Assembly: GCA_026874595.1 (NCBI GenBank)
Contig: CM049310.1
Coordinates: forward strand, 42,537,558 to 42,601,557
Direction of reading: 5' to 3'
DNA length: 64,000 nt
Source of the DNA: Sipunculus nudus
Lineage: Eukaryota; Annelida; Sipuncula; Golfingiida; Sipunculidae
Positions 38,707 to 49,200 of this stretch are shown here, piece after piece. A program made the translations under genes and the position numbers. The notes beneath the pieces are model-generated. The model saw only the letters and a list, made by a program, of their open reading frames with translations. It made no database searches and was not told where the DNA came from. Positions within the stretch are counted from its first letter, which is position 1; every line of letters starts with the position of its first letter.

Positions 38707-39157
38707 ACGCTATTTGCATTTGCTGGTGAACAGGCGTTGGATGCTCAGGCACAGGAACGTTGAAACGACACAATAATGAAAAATGTGTGACACTTCGTCT
38801 CTCGAATAATTGCCTGATCGTGCAGTTACAAACCGGCGTCCCCCTAAGTGTACTGTTATCCGTGATAAACGGCTCGACTAGCCGGACATGTGTCCCAGAC
38901 GTTAACCCGGATGTCGACATTTGGCCGCAGAAATGACACTCAACTTCTCCGACGACTTGCTACCAGAATATCTGTGGACGTTCCCACATGAGTGCGAAAG
39001 TCGTGCGCGTGACGTGTGTAGCAATTTGCAGTAACACCGTTTTCGGGCGTGAGTGGTTTCGCAAATTAAGGACAGGATACCAGGCATTGCACTACCGCCG
39101 CACGCAAAGTCGTTCACGCCACATTAGACAAGTTTGCTGATACGCTCGAATAACGGT
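38707..39157. other. Spacer with no supported gene
   Basis: A minus-strand open frame of 90 codons (38648-38920) overlaps the previous gene and has no recognised features. I see no clear TATA or poly(A) signal. Confidence 0.4.
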
Positions 39158-39697
39158 ATGCGTAGAAGATATCCGCTTGTTATGCCCCATTCTACAGCCA
39201 GGCGAATCGTGAATCATCTTTTCGTCTGTCAATTCCCTGAACGCCACGATAACCGCTCAGTCTGTTCTGATTGTTTTATACCGTACGCGCACGTGGAAAT
39301 TGCACTGGGAGGGTGCATAAAGCAATTGGAAAACATGAAGGACATCAGAGTTGCGGGAGAGAGGTGGTGGTCATGTCTGAACGGGCAACATGACATTGAA
39401 AAGAGTCTGAATATCATACTAGGCCGCGTGGCGAACGGTTTCTGCTATTATGGACACGCTTTGGTTTTTTTCGCATTCGCTTTGTCTGTTCGTCGTCAGC
39501 TGGAACGCAATGGCGTCCCGCTGGAAACCATTAAATGTGTGTCCTCTGTTTTCGTCAGGTGGGCTTATTTGTACGTGGTTAACCCGTCAATTCACAAGAA
39601 CCATGCTTCTCCTGGGCTTTTCACAGGATGGATGCCACATGGGGTGCCAGGTTGGGTTTCTTTTTTCTGTCAGATCGCGAAAGCCATCGCTGCATAA
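39158..39697 (+). CDS. Bcl-2-like apoptosis regulator candidate
   Basis: The ATG at 39158 gives a 179-residue protein, the usual length of viral Bcl-2 homologues. Residues about 90-112 resemble the BH1 region: N-G-F, then YYG-H-A, FFAFAL, where cellular family members have NWGR followed by a hydrophobic run and phenylalanines. Residues 153-170 resemble BH2: W158 and a second W166 with a G-x-W-x-x-F pattern. A hydrophobic helix pair in the middle would be the central hairpin. The C-terminus ends soon after BH2 with only a short hydrophobic stretch, so a membrane anchor is weak or absent. Bcl-2 proteins block or promote mitochondrial cell death by binding BH3 helices; a viral copy would most likely block it. 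The match is by motif order only and must be tested. Confidence 0.5.
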   Translation: MRRRYPLVMPHSTARRIVNHLFVCQFPERHDNRSVCSDCFIPYAHVEIALGGCIKQLENMKDIRVAGERWWSCLNGQHDIEKSLNIILGRVANGFCYYGHALVFFAFALSVRRQLERNGVPLETIKCVSSVFVRWAYLYVVNPSIHKNHASPGLFTGWMPHGVPGWVSFFCQIAKAIAA

Positions 39698-39806
39698 CAT
39701 AGACTTGTATTTGTGCAGTGGGGGATGTGTATCTGTCTGATGTCACAATGACAGCTGCCTCACCGATCAATGCGGGATCATTATCGTGCTGTGTGCGGCA
39801 TTAAAT

Positions 39807-40997
39807 ATGGGACACACGACATTTCAGGTAGCAACTGGCCTAGCTGCGTCGATCGCCTGCATGGCTGCGGGGATCATCAGCGCTCTACACTTGTGGCACC
39901 CTGGGTGGTGGCCGGAGGACGACCACTGCGGTTGCATTTATTTACGCTCTGGACGCAACGCCTCTATGGAACCTTACTTTTTGCCACAAACCGCATACCC
40001 GACAAGCGCCTGCTGGTTGAGACGCCCACGTAGACTCAGGTGTACTGTCGGCATATTACTTTGCAATGAGAACGCGTCACCTGTTCCTACCACTGATTCG
40101 TCAGGTCGACCCCCGGAACGCCTTGTTGCGGCCTATGACGAGCTGCTGCAGGAGATGTTGTTTGACGCTGTGTGCTTCCCACTTGTGGGTCTATGTTTGT
40201 TCGTTGTTTTTAGCATGCACTTGCGCAACGCTGCGCATAAACTGCATGTAGCTCACATCCGTATCATGGATGGTCTTCGTGAAAAAGCACAACAGAAACT
40301 TGCAGACAAAACAACAGCTTGTAACGACAACCCAGCCGTCCCCGGAGGCCACAACCCAAAATCCGATGTATCGCGTCCGCGCTTCACGTATGCGGAACCG
40401 AATCTCGTAGTGCCGCCGACACAGGGCGAAAAACCCGATGAGAAACCTGCCATTCTCGACGGAGTGGACTCAATGGAAGCCGTTGTGTCCGAGGAAGCCG
40501 ACCGGTACTTGCACACGGGCACCGATGAACCTCCTCCGCCGTATTCCCAGTTTGAATTCACCGGGTTCCACTGGCCGATCGGGAAAAATGACCGAAAGAG
40601 CGTGTCCACACGACACAGACACAACAAGTTGGTCTGTTCCGGCGCGTGCGGAGCTTTGCATGCCATGGTTATATTTCTCACTGTGGCCTGTTTGATGGGG
40701 ACGTATTCATCCCATCGCCTACGTTCCTGTGACGCGTTCGTCCCCCAGTTTGCGTACTGGCACGCAGGCGTCTTAAGCGCGGGGTGTTGGGTGATGTTGT
40801 ATTACGTGTCACTTTTGGTGGAGCGCTGTGGCATTTGTCGGCGCAGTGGGAAACACTCTGACGGTGACTGTTACGTGTGCGAATCGTGTTGCTCACGTAT
40901 AATCAGCAAGATTATTTGCACGATCCTGACGCTTTCTGTGCTAGCAGGTTTGGGGTACGTGTTATACACGTACGTGATAAAGCCAAGGGTAGCATGA
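39807..40997 (+). CDS. Multi-pass membrane protein with PPPPY motif (396 residues)
   Basis: Starting at the ATG at 39807, the protein has four likely membrane helices: about residues 7-26, 125-146, 280-300 with 310-333, and 368-392 near the C-terminus; the exact number could be four or five. Between residues 150 and 270 is a long cytosolic segment, rich in Pro, Ser and charges, that contains PPPPY at residues 242-246. PPxY motifs bind WW domains of NEDD4-type ubiquitin ligases and serve as budding (late) domains or internalisation signals in enveloped viruses. Before the last helix is a C-x-x-C-(x)n-C-x-x-C-x(2)-C cluster, possibly zinc-binding. Likely an envelope protein; the budding role is inference. 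Confidence 0.7.
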   Translation: MGHTTFQVATGLAASIACMAAGIISALHLWHPGWWPEDDHCGCIYLRSGRNASMEPYFLPQTAYPTSACWLRRPRRLRCTVGILLCNENASPVPTTDSSGRPPERLVAAYDELLQEMLFDAVCFPLVGLCLFVVFSMHLRNAAHKLHVAHIRIMDGLREKAQQKLADKTTACNDNPAVPGGHNPKSDVSRPRFTYAEPNLVVPPTQGEKPDEKPAILDGVDSMEAVVSEEADRYLHTGTDEPPPPYSQFEFTGFHWPIGKNDRKSVSTRHRHNKLVCSGACGALHAMVIFLTVACLMGTYSSHRLRSCDAFVPQFAYWHAGVLSAGCWVMLYYVSLLVERCGICRRSGKHSDGDCYVCESCCSRIISKIICTILTLSVLAGLGYVLYTYVIKPRVA

Positions 40998-41022
40998 TGA
41001 TATACACGTACCGCTATGAACC

Positions 41023-41868
41023 ATGACGACGGACGTTCTCGCGAGGCATGCAAAGACTGATACTGATCAGGACATGTCAGGTGTTGTCGATCCGTCGCAG
41101 AAAGGTGACAAGTACAGAAGAACTATGTCTTTCGATATCCGGAGTGGACGCACAGGTACGGTGCGCGAACCCGTGTCGCCGGGACCCTCGACCAGTGAGG
41201 TCAGTCACAACAGAGAGGTAGCAGATCTGAATGACCGATTTCGCTTGGCTTGTCGCATGACCGCTTGCACACGCCTAGCGGACGTATTGGAACACAAGGC
41301 CCTGGCGAGTGAAAGAAAATACGGGATTACGGGAAGAGCCCTGACACTCGAATGGTACCGTATGCACAAAGACGAGTTGCAGCGTGCACGTGAAATGGCA
41401 ACACGAGCGGCCGCTCAAGTCCGTCAGACCGAACATACAGACAAACAGGTTGCTAGAGAAAAAGCCTTGCGTGAGGTATATCACTCGGGATCGACGAAAA
41501 ATGCATTGTACGGTGCCGTTCGGCGCAACGTTATTGACCCTGTGAAAAGGCGTATTTTTAACACCCGGATGGAACGCGGATTGACGAACACGGTTCACAA
41601 GGAGAAAAGGCGTGCCTTAAAGGAGAGAAAAAAGCAGATGTGGTTACAGCGGCTGAACGACGTGAAAGATGCATGCGCAGATATGTGGTCCAGCGATTCA
41701 GAATCGGACGACGGTGAGGACGGCGAGGGAAGAGGACAAGGTGAAAATATGAAACTGGATGAAGAAATTGAGGAACTGTACCTTGCGCGTAATATGCCCG
41801 AACCGATTACAGACGATCCTTGCGACAGGACCATGTGCGAAGATCGGACGGAACCGCCGCCCATATGA
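41023..41868 (+). CDS. Highly charged 281-residue protein
   Basis: The protein starts at an ATG 25 bases after the previous stop, so it is likely co-transcribed. The first 65 residues are disordered, residues 65-215 are basic and helical (many Arg, Lys, with KEKRRALKERKKQMW near 205), and the last 60 are acidic (SSDSESDDGEDGEGRG). A basic helical body with an acidic Ser-rich tail suits a tegument or nuclear protein, and the Ser-Asp run is a good casein kinase II target. No domain recognised. Confidence 0.7.
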   Translation: MTTDVLARHAKTDTDQDMSGVVDPSQKGDKYRRTMSFDIRSGRTGTVREPVSPGPSTSEVSHNREVADLNDRFRLACRMTACTRLADVLEHKALASERKYGITGRALTLEWYRMHKDELQRAREMATRAAAQVRQTEHTDKQVAREKALREVYHSGSTKNALYGAVRRNVIDPVKRRIFNTRMERGLTNTVHKEKRRALKERKKQMWLQRLNDVKDACADMWSSDSESDDGEDGEGRGQGENMKLDEEIEELYLARNMPEPITDDPCDRTMCEDRTEPPPI

Positions 41869-42224
41869 TACAGTATAATGATTAACTGCAATGTTGGCAC
41901 GTGTGATATATCAGACTTATATATCATCTGCGCCGAAATGTGTACCATATATGCTGTTTTTTTGCTCCGTCACAGCTCTGTATTGTATAGTGTTTTCATA
42001 TTAAAGATTTATGTTCCTCTGTGATTCAGTATGTACTTTAAATGTGTAAAAGATAAAGCGTGTGCGTGTATACCACAACATAATAATAGACTAAAGACAC
42101 AAACGCAACGATATGAAAACCGTCTTTATTTCTGTGATAACACTTTACATAAACATATATGTGAAATTGGGGAGGGATGGGGGGGGGGGGGGGGGTTGCA
42201 GTGTAACGGCGGACCGCGCGAATG
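41869..42224. other. Convergent region with poly(A) signals and a G17 run
   Basis: ATTAAA at 42000-42005 (plus strand) and AATAAA on the minus strand at 42125-42130 close the two converging genes. A run of 17 G lies at 42179-42195; such runs are length-unstable and prone to assembly error. Confidence 0.6.
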
Positions 42225-44849
42225 TCATCTGGTTAACCGGTGGCATATCTCGTAGTTTTCTTTTATACAATCAAACATTTTTTCTACCATCCGGTCTGTA
42301 GCTATCACGTTTGTACACACAAGAAACCTCGGCAGTGATCTCAATCCAGTCAGAGGGAACATTTTTTTGTGCGTATGTTCTGCCAGTACCCACATGTTGT
42401 GCCAGTCGTTGTCATCAAGCAGGTCTTCTGGGATATTTTCATTGAAAGCCGAGCAGACGATTGATTCTGTGTCTATAACGTGCCTACCCGTTGATGCGGC
42501 GATCACTCCGCATGTTCCGATCACTTGGGCTGCGTATGGGTGCAGCGGGTTGAGTATCACCCTGCTCCTAGTGCCGTTTGGCGCTTTGAGTGATGCTTCC
42601 GTGTCCTTCAGTGATGTGACGGGGGAAACCTCTGTTTGAGACTTTCGTTTGTCCGGCAGTAAGAACGGCCCTTCCACTGACGGGGCTGTGATCGTGTGAT
42701 GAAGACTGCACACCAGGTGACGTTCTGTGTCCCCGCAGTCCGTCCCCACGTTTTCGACCGTGTAGTCTAACACGTACGTGGATGTTGAGCCTCTGTGTAT
42801 GTTCAAAAACAAGTAATGATACGCAAAGGGGTGTTGGCGTACCGATAGTTGCGGCGTTTCCTTAATGAGCGCTTGCAAGCCATCTATCGACTCGTCCGTC
42901 GCACGGCAGAGGTCTGCGTCGATCTCAACGTACACGTTCCTTTCGGCGAACGGTTTCTTACGGCCTCGTTCTTCTTTACACAAGCGTGAAAAGGCCGGCA
43001 GCCGGTCCAGACCGACGTGGCTGAAGGACTTGTCAAACGCCTTCAGGTTGTATCCCTTCACGTGTGTTAGACCGCTCATGTTTGACCAATCTTTTGTTGC
43101 ACTGAAATGGCACTTCACCTCGATGAACCCTGTCATGTCTTCAAACACAGCATCAGGTGAAACGCCGAGCATGGGGTACTTCTCCTGGTCAGGGTGCAAG
43201 ACCAGGCCCGTGCTCTTAAGCTGCCCGAAGCCGATCACGTCACGCAGTATGTCGATCACGATCGGTTCGAAAAGCAAACCGTGTGCCATAGGGTTCGTCG
43301 CTGCTGCGGCTGAGGACCGTGCAGCTTCACAGACGCTTTCGGGTGTTTTCCATAGTTTGTAAAAACTATTGAGCATGACAGATTGTGACTTACATATGAA
43401 CTTTTGCATGTGCGATGCTGTCACGCGCCCCAACCTCCAGTACCACCAGTACCAGTTCGATGTCTGGCCTGTTGTGAGCATGGCAAGGCTGCCCAGAGCG
43501 CCCTTCAAAAGAGCTTGTGCTTCTTCTGTGGGAACATCTGTCTCAAGTGTGGCAGCGTCTGTGGCGGACAGCGTCTGCTTGAGGTCAGCGGTGGTAGCCA
43601 TCGAGAGCGTATTGCAGAGGCGTCGCCATTCTTCAGCGTGAGGATTTGAGTGGAGCCGGGGGTCGCATGGTTCTCGCACGCTGTGCCGACACTTTTCTGT
43701 CCACACATCCTGTGTTTGACACCTGCATCCCGGAGCTGTGACGTGAGCATCACTGGGACTGCCGCCATCGATACATCGACGGATGTCTCTGTAGGTCGTC
43801 TTGTCCACGCGGCACCTGGAGCACGGCTGGAGACACCCGCTGACAATGACAGATGCCTGCTGCACACTGAGCGCGGCATCAGCTTGTGTGGCCTTCACCC
43901 GGTAGAATTCACGGCATGTTGCTGCGGTTCTGTAGACGCGTCTTGTGTCCTGCCATTGCGGCCAAAACAGGTAATCGGCGTTTCGATGTCTTTCCTCGGA
44001 ACTTGAAACTGACAGCCAGCACGCCCGAGGGCGGTAGACAGCAAACCCCACATGTTCCGTCTCGTTGTTTAACGAATGGTGCAGCAAACCCACTATTATG
44101 ACACCTAAGGCCCACAGGTCTGCATTCTTGCCCACATCGGGTGTGAGGTGGGGGCGCAGCCGTGAAAAAAGCTCTGGAGCTCGGGATGTCCAATAGATGG
44201 TCGGGTCCCACAGACGTTTGCTGAAAGGGCAGACGTGGTTGGGCATCAGGTCCTCTTGTGGACATGCGGCGTTACCGAAATCGATAATTTTGACATCGGG
44301 TGGCATGCACCATTTTTTTTTCAACATAACGTTCTTGGCAGACAGATCAAAATGGAAAACCCCAAGATCGTGCAGGTGCAGAACACCTTCGGACGCTTTA
44401 GACGCGACCGTCCAAGCCAGGTCGTCGTCGTACAGGCACGAATGCATGAACGTGTGCAACGTCATATCCATGCGTTGGGACACCAACAGCTCGGTTATCG
44501 GCGACACTTCTGATCCAATGCGATAGGCCTTCCCTGTCAAAGCCTCCACCACGTCCGCGAACAGTTTGTGTTTACGCGCGTTTTCTTGCAACAAAACGAG
44601 GTCTTCATTGACACCTTTCGCCTTCAAATGTTCCATAATGTTTAACTCGTGTTTTGCGTGTTTCGTTTGGCATATTTTAAACACGTGGTCCGTGTCCGTA
44701 TGTAAGTACACGTGCCCGTATGTACCACTGCCTATACGCTCTAAGCCCCGTCGTTTTAGTTCTTCAGGTTTCAATAGCTCTACTTTTCGATGAGGGTTAA
44801 TTGGCGTGTCACCGAGATCCGACATGGTTTCTCTGCACAAGAGGTCCAT
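42225..44849 (-). CDS. Fused protein kinase and alkaline exonuclease (UL13-UL12 type)
   Basis: One uninterrupted 874-residue frame joins two enzymes. Residues about 30-265 are a serine/threonine kinase: glycine loop G40-S-G-T-Y-G, VFK (K58), catalytic HFDLSAKN (D168, N173), IIDFG (D190) and APE (224-226), with the helix-F D-L-W-A-L-G. All key residues are present, so it is probably active. Residues 270-450 are a cysteine-dotted linker. Residues about 460-720 are an exonuclease of the YqaJ/alkaline nuclease fold: RLGRVTAS, HGLLFEP (E528), LGVSPDAVFE (D566) and GFIEVKC (E577, K579). In mammalian herpesviruses the UL13 kinase gene directly precedes and overlaps the UL12 nuclease gene, in this order. 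UL12 processes replicated DNA for packaging and UL13 phosphorylates tegument and nuclear proteins. The last 150 residues have no assigned role. Confidence 0.85.
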   Translation of the reverse strand: MDLLCRETMSDLGDTPINPHRKVELLKPEELKRRGLERIGSGTYGHVYLHTDTDHVFKICQTKHAKHELNIMEHLKAKGVNEDLVLLQENARKHKLFADVVEALTGKAYRIGSEVSPITELLVSQRMDMTLHTFMHSCLYDDDLAWTVASKASEGVLHLHDLGVFHFDLSAKNVMLKKKWCMPPDVKIIDFGNAACPQEDLMPNHVCPFSKRLWDPTIYWTSRAPELFSRLRPHLTPDVGKNADLWALGVIIVGLLHHSLNNETEHVGFAVYRPRACWLSVSSSEERHRNADYLFWPQWQDTRRVYRTAATCREFYRVKATQADAALSVQQASVIVSGCLQPCSRCRVDKTTYRDIRRCIDGGSPSDAHVTAPGCRCQTQDVWTEKCRHSVREPCDPRLHSNPHAEEWRRLCNTLSMATTADLKQTLSATDAATLETDVPTEEAQALLKGALGSLAMLTTGQTSNWYWWYWRLGRVTASHMQKFICKSQSVMLNSFYKLWKTPESVCEAARSSAAAATNPMAHGLLFEPIVIDILRDVIGFGQLKSTGLVLHPDQEKYPMLGVSPDAVFEDMTGFIEVKCHFSATKDWSNMSGLTHVKGYNLKAFDKSFSHVGLDRLPAFSRLCKEERGRKKPFAERNVYVEIDADLCRATDESIDGLQALIKETPQLSVRQHPFAYHYLFLNIHRGSTSTYVLDYTVENVGTDCGDTERHLVCSLHHTITAPSVEGPFLLPDKRKSQTEVSPVTSLKDTEASLKAPNGTRSRVILNPLHPYAAQVIGTCGVIAASTGRHVIDTESIVCSAFNENIPEDLLDDNDWHNMWVLAEHTHKKMFPLTGLRSLPRFLVCTNVIATDRMVEKMFDCIKENYEICHRLTR

Positions 44850-45026
44850 GATCTATAAGATCACGGGTTCGGATTTGTCGTATGCAAGGAACACCGGCCC
44901 TCTCTTCGTGCTCCCTTGAGAATGTGTTCCTGAATGGTACATGACCCGTATGTTATCGGTATATATTTATATATGGAATGTGGTTTTTTATATATATCAT
45001 GACGTACCGCGGGTCACATGATGCAT
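44850..45026. promoter_or_regulatory. AT-rich promoter of the kinase-nuclease gene
   Basis: Several TATA-like stretches (about 44963-44976 and 44987-44997) lie 110-150 bases upstream of the ATG at 44849, read on the minus strand. Confidence 0.45.
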
Positions 45027-46241
45027 TCAGGAGCGCTGAACAGCAGGCAATGACGCGCATGCGTGATGTTTTTTCACTGCTCTTTGCGGCTGTGTAATCT
45101 GGCCACTGGGGTCGCATACATCAGATGCTCCGGGAGATTCTTGCGAACACATGCGGTTTGTTTTTACATCTGGCGCGCACAGGTTCATACGACTGCTCGG
45201 CAGCGGGACCGCACCTTTTAGATTAGCATCTAGCATCGTGTTCACAGCCTCTTCCTGTGCCTCTGCCAAAAACTGATGGCTCATTATATCGCGGGCTGCA
45301 CTGACTGCACGTTCAGCATCCGGAACAACGTCCCCGCTTGCGTCACCTTCAGAGCTGTATAAAGCTTTTGCCAGGTCCACACAGACTTTCGTTGCTTCGT
45401 CACGTTTAGCCATCTTTGCTTTGTTAATGAACAACAGGTAGGAACTGACAACAGTCTTCAACATGTTGGACTGACGGTCGGACGCTTTTTTAGAGTGCCT
45501 TTTCACATCAGCCAGAAGCACCTCGGCTGATCTCAGTTCTCGCTTAGCCGCGCTCCAGTTGGCCTCGTCGTCTTGGTGGTCCTTCGTCCCGGGCCACGTT
45601 TCTGCAGCTGCCCCAGGAGGACAGTCCGTGGTTGCAGCAGATACTCCTTCGCGTACAAAGTGCCGGCGGTTTGCCTCAAGTATTTCCCAGCTTTCACGTT
45701 GGACAAGGTCCCGCAAGGTTGTGACACGCCTTTCCAATGCCCTGATCATATCGTCTATATTCCGTTTGTTGTTTTCGCACTCTGTCAGTCCGTAAACCGC
45801 GGCGTCGACGAAATTCTTGCTGAGAGGGTTGCACTCGTCGACCTCCCGTGATACATCGTCCAGGTGTAAGAGCTGCTTGAACATATCAACTTGAGCCCCG
45901 TGGCGCTCCTTGTCTCTGGCTGAGAGGTCCGAATCACCGTCTGACACGCGGTCGGCTGCGGCGTCCTTTTCACGCTCCCTGTTCACACTGTCTGCGAGTT
46001 CCAGAAAGCCGTCAACACCCAACGAGTAAAGACTTTCGAGCCATGGGTCCGCATCCCCTCCCGGGTGCCTGTTCCGGACCATAAGGTCGAATGTGAAACT
46101 ATCAAACCTACCCTGGACACTTTCTCCCATCGCAACAACGAAGCGCAGTGGAAAATGGCACAGCTGAAGCACCCCTGCCAGCAACTGTTTCCACGCTGGC
46201 ATCCTGACTGTGAACTCACCGTATGGGTGAAACCTGCCCAT
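45027..46241 (-). CDS. Helical 404-residue protein overlapping the primase start
   Basis: I do not recognise this protein. It is charged and helical, with possible coiled-coil at about 160-200 (NNKRNIDDMIRALERRVTTL) and 230-270, and a Pro/Ser-rich C-terminus. From the ATG at 46241 it overlaps the primase gene on the other strand by 87 bases. In-frame ATGs at 46202, 46130 and 46082 also exist; 46130 would leave a 24-base gap to the primase ATG at 46155. The hydrophobic patch at residues 18-36 is lost in that shorter form. A tegument or capsid-associated role is possible from composition only. Confidence 0.65.
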   Translation of the reverse strand: MGRFHPYGEFTVRMPAWKQLLAGVLQLCHFPLRFVVAMGESVQGRFDSFTFDLMVRNRHPGGDADPWLESLYSLGVDGFLELADSVNREREKDAAADRVSDGDSDLSARDKERHGAQVDMFKQLLHLDDVSREVDECNPLSKNFVDAAVYGLTECENNKRNIDDMIRALERRVTTLRDLVQRESWEILEANRRHFVREGVSAATTDCPPGAAAETWPGTKDHQDDEANWSAAKRELRSAEVLLADVKRHSKKASDRQSNMLKTVVSSYLLFINKAKMAKRDEATKVCVDLAKALYSSEGDASGDVVPDAERAVSAARDIMSHQFLAEAQEEAVNTMLDANLKGAVPLPSSRMNLCAPDVKTNRMCSQESPGASDVCDPSGQITQPQRAVKKHHACASLPAVQRS

Positions 46242-49200
46242 TACGCCAAACTGACAGATCTTCTAATAAGTACGGTGTACCCGGACGTGTACGACGGCAT
46301 TTCAGAAGGCGAAGGACAAGGGCCGGAACACGTGTGGACGAGGTCATGCGTGAGCCCGCCGCAGTGGCGCGCACTCTTACTCTTTGACCACTTAGCTGCG
46401 GAAAATACATACCTGTCATCAAACGGAGACATGGGAAAAGGGGGAACGCGTGGGGAATCACGTGCGTGCAATAGTTTGTCTCCTGCCCGTCCCGTGAACG
46501 TCGTCTTCGCCATTTTGACAAACAAACATGAGATCCCACGGGGGCAGACCGCTACAGCTGCATGCACCGTAACACTGCTTCCCGTTTTAGTTCTACGTAA
46601 TGTACCTAGAACTTTTATCGTTGGCAATTCACTGTATCCGTCTGATGAGATCCGCCGGTGGGTGTGCAAGGCAAGTTCCGTCCACTTCGTGTTAAAGCAC
46701 GTGTCGCGCTTTTACCTGCCGCCGGCCCTTTCCGGTGCGGCCTCGCAATGCCCCACTGACACACACGTGTACGAAACCCTCTGTAAGCGGTTGTACATTG
46801 ACCGTGTGTGGGATGTCCAGCACAGGGCGTCCATCGACACGGATTCATCCTTTGCCTCGTTAATCACACACAGGGATATCACCCACGTGTCTGTCGTTGC
46901 GCTTCTACAACTGCACGTGTTCTCCATGCGACCTCTACAAAAAGCAGACGGGGCGGGCAGCATGTCTGTCAACGTGAAGTTGTGGGCGATGTGGTCAGAC
47001 TGGCTGGAAGGGCAAGGCGTGAAAGCCCACAACCCCTTCGACATGCATCCCTGTCTGACTGAACGGTCCTTGGAAGACGGATCCCTGCACGGCCTCTCTT
47101 CTTCGAACGCCTACGGGTACGAGGGGCTCGTCCATTTTGTGGAGTTTGTGCGATGGTGGTACGGATTCAACACGCATGTAGAAATGTGCCAGCACCAAAC
47201 GATCTCGGCAGTGATTGCAAACATTTCGTGGATGAGGATCCACGTGGCCACCGTGGTGCGTAAGATCATGGAAGCATTCGGACAAAGCCCCATCTACACA
47301 CGGCCGCCAGTGCACCCAATGTGCCCCGCGATTTGGACACTGGCCGTCTCGGACAATTGCCGACAGTGCAAACGGCAGGCGGAATATGAAATTCGTTTGC
47401 AGCTTGATAAGGTGATGCCACTGTTGGAGCGGTGCAAGCTGGGACGGTACATGCGGGATGTGCTATGCGCTGTGTTCTCAGACACACCCCTTGACGTAGC
47501 TCAGGCTAAGCTAAAACGTTACGACCCGGCCGTCGTGCACTGGGGGTTGGATTCTGTCGGCGGTCACGACAGCAGTGTAACGCGCACCACAGCCTTGTCC
47601 ATCAAGAACCAACACGCTCTAAAACAGCTGGCTGTTTCAAATTGGAACGCTGTTTACAGAAATGTGACAGATGTCCCGTCTCCACATTTTTCGAGACTTG
47701 CGGATTGTGTTACATTTGTGTCCCAACATGCATTACAGCAAGGGAGCGACGGCGGTCGGTTCAGGAACTACGCCCGTTTTCTCCCAGCGTTGTCGCGCCC
47801 CGTCAAGACGTCGGGAGGTTTCGTCCCAGTCTGCACCGACCGCCGGTTATGGAGGGCTTCCAAGGATTACGCTGGGATTACCGCACGGGTGAAGGCAGCC
47901 CTCGCGGAAGTGGAGAGGAGACGCGTCAGTGGAATGCCAAGCGACACAGGCGCGGAAGCCCGTGTCCAGTACGCGATGTCTGTCGCACGGGCTTATCCTG
48001 GACTGCATGTGTGTGATGTACTGTCTTACCTTTACCACATGGACATGAAACAGGCCTTGTGCGTGGTTGGGCGATCCGATTACGACACCGTGCGCCTGAA
48101 CGAGTTAGGAGGATCTTTGCACGTGAAAGTGGACCCCGTACTGAGTTTGTTTTCCGTCATGTTCGACGTAGACATGACATACAGGACTCAATATGACGCT
48201 CCAACCCTGTCAGAAGTGTACGCTATTGCGAGGGCTTTGTACACATCCGTCATGGGTCTCGTGGGGTCTGTGCGTGTGGCACTGGGACCAGAGAAAACGG
48301 ACACAGAATCTGCAGCCGCTTCCGTTTTGACGAAGGGCGCCCATGGAAAATCCGAACTTGAATCGTACATGGCCACACACCCAGACATACTTGGAAGCAG
48401 GTTGTTCGTATACATGTCAAACTCGCTGCCCCCGTGTTGCGCCGTGTACGATGAAAACCCTTCGCAGGTACCAAGCCGTGCAAACATGAGACCGTTGGAT
48501 GACAACCGTCGCGTGAGCGCAGACGAAGATAACCTGCTGCGCACTCTCACCGAACTGCAGCGGACACGGTCGCTCAGGGTGGTCGTGCAGCTCCCGCCTA
48601 ACGTTTGTTTCGAATCAGCCGAAGCTTTCCTCTCGTATCAAGACATGCTTTTTGGATTTTTGAGGGCCGATGAGAGTTTGCGGCCGTTGGTCCACAGGTT
48701 GGGGAAAGAGGCTAACTTAGAACGGTTTATAGACATGGCCGTCTTCAGGGGCCAGTGCCGTATGCCACATTCCGGTAAAGCCGACGGTAGTCAACCGTTC
48801 GACCCCCTGACAGTGGTACCGACCCTGTGCCACGGTTCCGACCCGGATGTCATGCGCGAAACGTGCCTGCGCAACCACTTGGACCCAACTGTTGGACTGA
48901 TGCACAAGGACCCGTTTCCGGCTATGCACTCGAACGAACACCTGAAAAGAGGTCTGGTGATCAAGCAGCGTGGACGCTCGGGTTTGTCTGTGTCGTCATT
49001 TTTACGCAACTGCCCAACAAACGGCCCGGATGCCCCTGTACATGCAGTGGACCAAATGGCTATGCGGGTGGTTGAAAGCACGCGCGAGCAGGACAAGTTT
49101 TCTCGCTGTGCCCAATTAATTTTGTGCCACTGGGGAACAAACCACCCTCGGCTCCTGCATGCAACTCCCGCCGACTTGTCTCTTTGTACGGGTGACTCCC

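Noticed and set aside
38648-38920. Minus-strand 90-codon frame
   Set aside because: Overlaps a supported gene, no motif, no signals.
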